Shown here piece after piece: positions 58,212-64,000 of a stretch of 64,000 bases of DNA. The translations under genes and the position numbers were made by a program. Under the pieces are notes generated by a model. It saw nothing but the letters and a program-made list of their open reading frames with translations. It was not told the origin of the DNA and ran no database searches. This stretch comes from Onchidella celtica. Lineage: Eukaryota > Mollusca > Gastropoda > Systellommatophora > Onchidiidae. The stretch spans positions 53,705,880-53,769,879 of the forward strand of contig OZ007570.1 of NCBI GenBank assembly GCA_963931925.1, read 5' to 3'. Position 1 is the first letter of the stretch; every line of letters starts with the position of its first letter.

Positions 58212-59026
58212 CTAAAGTGCCTATTCCACGCACAGTTTTTCCGGACAGGATTTTGACTGCAGTCTGACTGCAGTTAAACTGAAGCAAGTCTGCAGTTAAA
58301 CCTGTGCGTGTGATCACAAAACCATCGTCAGTATTGCGTCATCAATCCGGAATTACTGCAGTCTAGCCTCATGCTCAGAAATATTTGGCCAGCCAAATAT
58401 TTTTACCGTACGTCTGCTGCTTCAGTCCTAGACGGCATGGCACCCATTGACGTATTCTACTAGAACGCCGTTTCGAGAAATATCAAATTTGTTTAAAAGT
58501 CATCCGATTTTAAAATGAATTGCATTTTTCAAATCAGCGCATTAAATTTAGCAAAGTCATCGCGTACACGCCCTTTTAAAATGCTTATTTAAAAAAAATA
58601 TTAGATTCTATAGCAAACAATTTTTTAGCCTTCACTAAAAACTCAAATTACACAGCATGCACTGAGCACTCCTACTATACACAAAATTCTGGGAAACGCT
58701 GTGTCGTGTGTTTTGCGTAGCGCGTGTGTAGCAATCCTTTGACCAAATTTTGCGTGGTCTTCTTTTTTTTCTTTCTTTTATTCAAAACAACATAAATTGC
58801 AAGGAGATCAAGTATCTGGCTATCCTCCATCATTCTTGTGTGCTGTGTAGTTTAGCTTGATTACCTTCGCGCATACACACCCAACTGCAGTCCGACTGCA
58901 GTTTAAAAGAAATGCTATTACATCTTCAGTTAAACGATCAACTGCAGTTGAACTGCAGTGAAACTGAAGCCTGGCTGCAGTTAAAAAACCTGTTCGGAAA
59001 AACTGTGCGTGGAATAGGCCCTTTAG
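58212..59026. mobile_element. 815-bp TIR element with ACTGCAGT subterminal palindromes
   Basis: The left end CTAAAGTGCCTATTCCACGC and ACAGTTTTTCCGGACAGG is matched in reverse complement by the right end CCTGTTCGGAAAAACTGTGC GTGGAATAGGCCCTTTAG, a ~38-bp near-perfect inverted repeat. Just inside both ends are clustered CTGCAG palindromes in ACTGCAGT/ACTGCAGTT contexts (three near 58,257-58,295, seven near 58,884-58,982). The interior is AT-rich and non-coding. Subterminal motif arrays of this kind often bind transposase; that role is inferred. A target duplication is not clear (left flank ends GAGTT, right flank starts AGTTG). Confidence 0.85.
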
Positions 59027-59089
59027 AGTTGTAAGAGACCTCGCGAATCAGCCAACTACTTGGATCTCATGGTGACGAAACGGTCATCA

Positions 59090-59163
59090 CCACGTCATCT
59101 TCACCATCAACATCATTAACATTATTATCATCATCATCATCACCGTCATCATCATCATCTTCT
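59090..59163. repeat. CAT/TCA trinucleotide microsatellite
   Basis: Imperfect (ATC)n run: CATCATTAACATTATTATCA then TCATCATCATCACCGTCATC. Confidence 0.85.
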
Positions 59164-59610
59164 ATCGGATAATATTCTTTTTGCAAAAAGTGTAAACTGC
59201 ACACATGATTACCTTCCTTTGCCCTTGGCGTCTTCTTGACCCTTATCTACAAACCGGAAGCAGAAGTAGGAACCGATACCATTTTATACACTTAGGACAC
59301 TTCCATCAAAGACGCACAGACTAACTGACCAGCGCCAGTGCACCCAGACCATTAGTACGGTAGCTCAAAGGCTTGCCGCCCCGCGCTCCGCCCAAGACAT
59401 GTCGCGGTAACACAAGAAGAAGGGAGAAAATATTTTTAAAATTTAATTTTGGCTCATGGCTAGATTTTTTTTCTTTTTTTAATAAATAAGAGCATCCAAG
59501 CAGAACCTGTGTTTTTTGTGCATCCCTAAGAAAGACTGAACCCCGTACGGATAAATCCACAATTATAGTCACTCGTTCGTTCTACACGCAGATCTCTTGA
59601 AACAGCAGAT

Positions 59611-60040
59611 ATAGGCCCATTGCGAATGACGTCACAGAGTGTTTTTGTTTTGTACTTCCGACACCTAAAATGGCGGGTGGATCAGCTGACGAGTGTAACT
59701 TCGAGATATGTCTAAGCGGTTAAAATGCCTGCTGGTTGCATTGCAGTTGACTGTTATGACAGGGATGGAAAGGATGGATCTAAGCTGGTCAGATTCCCTA
59801 CCATCCGTCTAAACAAGGGAAAGGAAGTGACAGAATTGACCGAACGTCTCCCATGTGCCTGAACACACGTGTCATTGTTTACTATAGTGAACTTTTTTTT
59901 TTAGCTCGCCGCCGATTGGTTCGCGACGCCTGAAGTGCTCACAGTGCAAATCAGCTAACGAATCAAAATCAATGCTACAATCGCCATGGTTATGCGTGGG
60001 TCCTGACAACTAAAATGGCCGATATCCGCAATGGGCCTAT
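59611..60040. mobile_element. 430-bp TIR element carrying a THAP-like fragment
   Basis: ATAGGCCCATTGCG (59,611-59,624) and its exact reverse complement CGCAATGGGCCTAT (60,027-60,040) bound the element. AAAATGGC lies inside both ends (about 59,667 and 60,012). Between them is a 46-codon frame with a THAP-type N-terminus. THAP domains are the DNA-binding domains of P-element-like transposases, so this looks like an internally deleted derivative of such a transposon. No flanking duplication could be established. Confidence 0.72.
59725..59862 (+). pseudogene. THAP zinc-finger N-terminal fragment
   Basis: The ATG at 59,725 opens a 45-residue frame beginning MPAGCIAVDCYDRDG and continuing KLVRFPTIRLNKGKE before a stop at 59,862. 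THAP domains start MPxxC-x4-C and have a conserved F-P about 15-20 residues later, both present here (Cys5, Cys10, FP at residues 34-35). The second zinc-binding half (C-x2-H) and the rest of a transposase are absent. It sits inside matching terminal inverted repeats, so a transposon origin is more likely than a host gene. A first exon with an unrecognised splice site is a less likely alternative. Confidence 0.6.
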
Positions 60041-60227
60041 AATCCGTGTGCCAGATGGGAAGATCTTCAAATGCAGCAGTTGTAACGCGGCTCAAGGATC
60101 GGACTGTACAGTCACAGCAGACACCGCACCAACCGAAACTGACATACAATGGGCGCACAATCCATTGTCTCTCGAGACGTACTGAGGCCAACAATGTTAT
60201 CCATAGATAATAGTGATACCGCATTTC

Positions 60228-60325
60228 GTATACTGCTTCAATCCCATTTTGGTCATTGGTGTCATTGCAGACTAGTTACAACTGGAGCAGACATGTCGTC
60301 GCCACAGTGCAGCGCCGGTCGGCGC
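60228..60325 (+). repeat. Dispersed repeat family R1, copy 2
   Basis: Matches 51,762-51,865 (CTGGAGCAGACATGTCGTCG, CACAGTGCAGCGCCGGTCGG). It is followed by a TG-rich tract and then by an inverted SINE body. Confidence 0.75.
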
Positions 60326-60396
60326 GATTTATTTGTGTGTGTGGATGGGGTTACGGATTAGTTGTGTGTGTGTGGTGTTGTTTTTTTTCCCGGGCA

Positions 60397-60541
60397 GCGG
60401 CCTGTTCGGCCTGCTCTTCTCGACCTCCAACTGATAAGGTATCTTAGTTTAATGTGCCCGACGTGCACACCGGCCACCCGAGTCTTTCGTCCTTATCCGA
60501 GAAGGCTAGGTGCTCCATCCTACCTACCATACGATCAGGGA
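60397..60541 (-). mobile_element. SINE body, inverted second copy
   Basis: The reverse complement of 57,661-57,808: GGATAAGGACGAAAGACTCG, GTGTGCACGTCGGGCAC, GATACCTTATCAG and GCCCGGG are read on the minus strand. The tRNA-like head is not present at this copy, so it is truncated or belongs to a separate short element. Confidence 0.72.
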
Positions 60542-60880
60542 CAGGAAAATATGAGAAAAATAATAATAAGTATAATTACTGACTTCAACAGTTTTAAATT
60601 AGTCATTTGTAGCGAAAACTTTTCACATATAAGGTGATTCATGTATGGATCACAAGATCCCCCCCCCCCCCCAACCGGATTACGCAGCAGAGCCCATAAT
60701 TATGTTCGGAGAAAAGGAATTCTATATTTTCAAGGTCCTGAGATCTTTGCTACAATTTTGACGTTACAGACGGCACGAACCTACGATAGTATTATATCTA
60801 TATTTAGCCCACCGTGCTGAGTTAGATCGGAGAAAATAAAGTGCTACACAACAATTTTATTACTATAATCATAATACTCG

Positions 60881-60884
<4 letters not shown>

Positions 60885-60914
<30 letters not shown>
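60885..60914. repeat. (GT)15 microsatellite
   Basis: Uninterrupted GT dinucleotide run ending in TTTCAACC. Confidence 0.95.
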
Positions 60915-60916
<2 letters not shown>

Positions 60917-60954
60917 CAACCTGAGGAAGGACTGAAGTACGAATATTAACAGTT

Positions 60955-61040
60955 TCCTACAGCGGCCCCACGTAAATCCGACGTACATTTGTAAAGGATT
61001 TCTGTCAATCCTAGGTGTGGGATTTCTGTATGGTTGCTGA
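60955..61040 (-). mobile_element. Partial TIR family M1 copy, inverted
   Basis: AATCCGACGTACATTTGTAA, GGATTTCTGT and TGGTTGCTGATTGGGA read as the reverse complement of M1 words (ACAGAAATCCT, the TCGGATTG region, and the CCCAGTTAGCAACC terminus). Diverged and incomplete. Confidence 0.45.
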
Positions 61041-61259
61041 TTGGGAAGATACGAAAACTACTTGTACCGTAGTTGTTTTCTACCGTTTCTAATTACTAAT
61101 TCTCTTTGGAGTTAACTGTTATAATTTATTGATTTATTGTTTCTTCCCATGTGGACCTATATAACATACAAACTTCGCCTTTTGTCTTCCACATTGCAAC
61201 TTTTCAAAAGCAAAAATGCACTTCAAATTCTAAAACCTGACCGCTCAAAAAGACCAGTA

Positions 61260-61883
61260 CAGCGGTACTCAAACATTTGTCAGGCAATCGCTGCCCTAGA
61301 CTCCCAATTTTCTTTCATCGAGGCATCTACCCAGTCAAATTTCAAAATTTGGTCTAAAGACCCAACTTTTCCAAAAACACTTTCAGTTCTGAAGCCTCAT
61401 TTATTTCTTGATTAATTTTATTTTTGCTGTTTTATGATGGATTTCTCTCTGCGTGCCTATGTTATGTGTGTGAGTGTGTGTGTATGCATGTCGAGCATAA
61501 GTCTAGGGTGTATGCAATAGATTGTGCAAGAGAGAGAGAGAGAGAGAGAGAGTTGCGGATGGAGAGAAAAGAATTATCTTCATCATTATTATTATTAAAA
61601 TGATGGCAAGTTTTTCAAAGTTTTATAAATGACAACAGATCGACGCACTGGATATGCATTATAAAACAGAAAGTAGGCCTGTTGTTTTTTTTATCTAATT
61701 CACTGGACAAAATAAACGCCTTTTCAGTTCATAAAACCAGCAGGCCAACTTGCTGTTGAACAAATCAATGACTGTCCTGTATTTGCCCACAAATCGTCCT
61801 CGATTCATGTTTTTGCCCACCCCCCCCCCACCCCCAAACCAGTTCATACTTTTCGCCCGTTTCGCCCAGGTTGAGAACCCCTC
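61260..61883 (+). mobile_element. hAT-type element, copy C, with an internal insertion
   Basis: CAGCGGTACTCAAACATTTG TCAGGCAATCGC opens the copy and GGTTGAGAACCCCTC closes it. Interior words CTTGCTGTTGAACAA and TTTGCCCAC match copy A. The flanks GACCAGTA (61,252-61,259) and GACTAGTG (61,884-61,891) agree at 6 of 8 positions, a decayed 8-bp target duplication. About 61,325-61,590 does not match the family. It ends a LINE-like frame (DPTFPKTLSVLKPHLF, then stop) followed by GT- and (AG)n-rich sequence at 61,529-61,552, so a LINE 3' fragment was probably inserted here. Confidence 0.68.
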
Positions 61884-61891
61884 GACTAGTG

Positions 61892-62480
61892 CAACATGCA
61901 GTGGCGTAGCGGGAGTCTCCACAAAGAATGTAGAAGTAACAAGAAGCTTCACTTCGGGCGCTCCCCGTTACTTTAGCACTAGCGTCAAGCGACATCGGTG
62001 CGAACCGTCTTGCTAGCTAGGAAGCGCGGTAAACAATTCCCCTGGGAGTCGGCGGTAAAGGGAAAGTTAATAGAAAATAGTCGAAGAATTGCTGCAGAAT
62101 CTAGGACATAATGACTGTCACAGACCACAATAATCAAGACTGCTACGTGCTCAATTGTAAATTATTTTTATATTTTCATATTTCAAGCATCTGACCTAAA
62201 TATTTGTGTTGTTTTGGTTTTAATTAGAAAAGATGTCTAAAAGTGTTTTTGTTTACATGACGCGTTTCCTTTAGATAACACCAATAACCATTCCAAATCT
62301 TCTCTGCAACAATTGTTGATTGATAAGATTGTTGCGCTTATAATAGAAACAAACATTACGCCCTTTTACTTTTAAAACAGCAATTAAAATGACAGTATGA
62401 AAGAAATGCATTTATTGCAGGGCATTTTGTGAACGAAACAATAATATCTCAGAGATGGAGGTGAGAGAAAGTACAGACAG
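61892..62480. other. Unassigned sequence
   Basis: It starts with GCAGTGGCGTAGCGGGAG, a motif common at DNA-transposon ends, but no partner terminus is found. The rest is AT-rich with no recognisable frame. Confidence 0.5.
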
Positions 62481-62880
62481 TACAGTACATTCTTATTCAT
62501 TTAAACTTAAAGTATAGAATGGTATTGTACATTCTCATTCATTGACTAAAATAAGTATAGATTGTTGAAGTACATTCTTAATGATCTTATTCAACAACGG
62601 AGTTTAATTGATAAAGTGCATTCTCATTAATTAACTAAGTTATAGATTGGTGAAGTACATTCTCATTCATTGGCTAACACATGCTTTGGTACCTGAGTTA
62701 CACATTGATAAAGTATATTCTCAATTAATTGACTAAGATATAGATTGGTAAAGTATATTCTTAATTAAGTAAAGTACATTCTCATTCAACAGCTAAGTTT
62801 TACTTTAGATTAGTACAGAACTTCAGTAACTAAGTAAAAGATTGGTAAGGTATGTTCTCACTGAACAACTGAATTGTAGA
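62480..62880. repeat. AT-rich degenerate tandem repeat, ~40-60 bp period
   Basis: The phrase AAAGTACATTCTCATTCATT followed by GACTAAGTTATAGATTGGT recurs about nine times with variation (anchors ATTCT near 62,490, 62,531, 62,574, 62,622, 62,669, 62,728, 62,758 and 62,778). Irregular spacing and high divergence indicate an old array. Confidence 0.75.
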
Positions 62881-62893
62881 TTCATTTCATCAA

Positions 62894-63082
62894 ATGGGAG
62901 TATTAAAAATGCTTGTTTCGGCCTTGTTGTTCAGTCAAATCTTGTCATTATATGGTACTATAAATAAGAGAGGAAACCGTACAGGTCTGTTTAAAGGAGA
63001 CGGTAGAAAGATAGATCAGATCTCCTGTTTTTGTTACAGTTGCAATTCACAGTTGAACACTAGCGACATTGTAAATTTCTAG
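62894..63082 (+). CDS. Small open frame with signal-peptide-like N-terminus (unidentified)
   Basis: A 62-codon frame starting MGVLKMLVSALLFSQILSLY has a hydrophobic stretch after a Lys, then TINKRGNRTG with a possible dibasic site (KR at residues 25-26), and ends with a Cys cluster (CFCYSC). Length and layout would allow a small secreted peptide, but frames of this size are common by chance in AT-rich DNA. No homologue is recognised, and it lies right after an AT-rich tandem repeat. No promoter or splice evidence was found beyond an AATAAA-like word (TGAAATAAACAAG) about 20 bases past the stop. Treat as a low-confidence candidate. Confidence 0.2.
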   Translation: MGVLKMLVSALLFSQILSLYGTINKRGNRTGLFKGDGRKIDQISCFCYSCNSQLNTSDIVNF

Positions 63083-64000
63083 ATATTTCGGTTTATATTG
63101 TTGAAATAAACAAGTTGTACACAAACTGCAATGAAAACCCTATGTCACCCCTCTACCTGGCTACCGTTCTACAGCGCTTGCTCGGGCCGCTCCCGTTGAT
63201 ATCCGATGTCGCGTTCGGCGGCAAGTGAACCATCTTGTTATTTCTACAATCTTTGGTCTCCAGCACCCGTGGCAAGGCAAATATTGCGTGCCCTGACATT
63301 TAGAGCGTTATCACTAACCACTTACCCCCCCCCCCACCCCCATCCCGGCACATGTATTTAAGAAAATACTGATGTAATTAAAAATGAAACGTATCATACT
63401 AAAATTTATTTAAATCGCCTTCGTGCAAACTTTTCGATACAATATTGAAATTAATCTCTTTCATTTGACGATACTGCTAAGTCACTTAGTCTTTCTCGGC
63501 TCATTGTTGATCTCTGATATGTTTTGATTAACTTGAGGTTTTTAGATTTTCTTAGGAACTACATTATGGTCGACATAATTGATCTGGGTCTAGATCGATC
63601 TATGGTGCTGTTGTTTTTTCATCACGCGCCGAATCAACAGTGATTTTCTCGAAAATTGCCTTGATAGTGTTTTTGAATTTTTTGCATGGGCCCATACTTC
63701 ACACTAAACTTTACGGAACTGATTTTTTTATTTCAAACTGTAGCCTAGTTTTGAATTTGCTTCTTTTGCATTCTGTAAAACACAATAAAAAAAACCAAAG
63801 AAGGAAAAATGGCAATGTAGTTCATAATTGTTAATTCAACAGTTGTACTCTTTTCATCAAGGACGCCTTCATCCACTAGAAATATAGACGTACGGGTACT
63901 TTGCCTTAGGAAAGTCCCAAAAGGCGGTGCGGCATGTACGTGTTATTATTATGCAAGATATAAATTCACATTTGTATCTCCACCCCCCCCCCAACCCCTC
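63083..64000. other. Unassigned sequence to window end
   Basis: Contains C-runs at 63,326-63,342 and 63,984-63,993 and a GC-richer patch at 63,160-63,300. No defensible gene. The longest frames (about 64 codons near 63,640-63,834) are Phe/Leu-rich and unsupported. Confidence 0.5.

Overview
The window reads as nuclear DNA of an animal, most likely a marine invertebrate and plausibly a gastropod mollusc. This is inferred from AT-rich intergenic sequence, the mix of decayed LINE, DIRS-type, hAT-type and tRNA-SINE elements, and a SINE body that resembles, from memory, one widespread in molluscs. I see no bacterial operon, rRNA, functional tRNA or CRISPR array. I also see no intact cellular protein-coding gene that I can defend. 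Almost everything recognisable is satellite, minisatellite or decaying transposon.

Region 1 (1-33,519) is one very large pyrimidine-strand satellite built on a 37-bp unit. Sequence variants of the unit follow one another in a fixed order and form a higher-order repeat of about 360 bp. A 3.9-kb block is duplicated in tandem (about 431-4338 and 4339-8281), and pieces of it recur near 14.6, 16.3 and 25.9 kb. A 5'-truncated LINE (12,276-13,999) sits inside the array. Its empty site survives as a paralogous array segment near 9.26 kb, which fixes both insertion junctions and gives a 6-bp target duplication. The last ~730 bp (32,790-33,519) are the most homogeneous part of the array.

Region 2 (33.5-46.5 kb) is a patchwork. 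It holds a GA-rich tract, degenerate CCCTAA/TTAGGG-rich minisatellites in opposite orientations (34.1-35.0 and 43.8-44.3 kb), and a ~145-bp tandem array flanked by two related LINE-like 3' fragments. It also holds a foldback element with a perfect 35-bp inverted repeat, a hAT-type element with CAGTGGTTCTCAACC termini, a G-rich minisatellite and several small TIR elements.

Region 3 (46,565-50,168, minus strand) is a decayed DIRS-type tyrosine-recombinase retrotransposon. Reverse transcriptase, RNase H and tyrosine recombinase remnants lie in order between inverted terminal repeats.

Region 4 (50.2-64 kb) starts with about 1.6 kb of unassigned sequence and an RTE-like LINE tail. That tail runs directly into a 2.9-kb minisatellite (34-bp unit) carrying five copies of a conserved 75-bp hairpin. 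Next comes a hAT-type element with its 8-bp target duplication, holding a nested MITE and a nested SINE. The rest holds a TIR element rich in ACTGCAGT palindromes, a 430-bp TIR element containing a THAP-zinc-finger-like coding fragment, a second hAT-like copy, a small AT-rich tandem repeat, and one 62-codon frame with a signal-peptide-like start that I cannot identify.

There is no pathway or operon to describe. What the window records is satellite amplification, nested transposition and decay.
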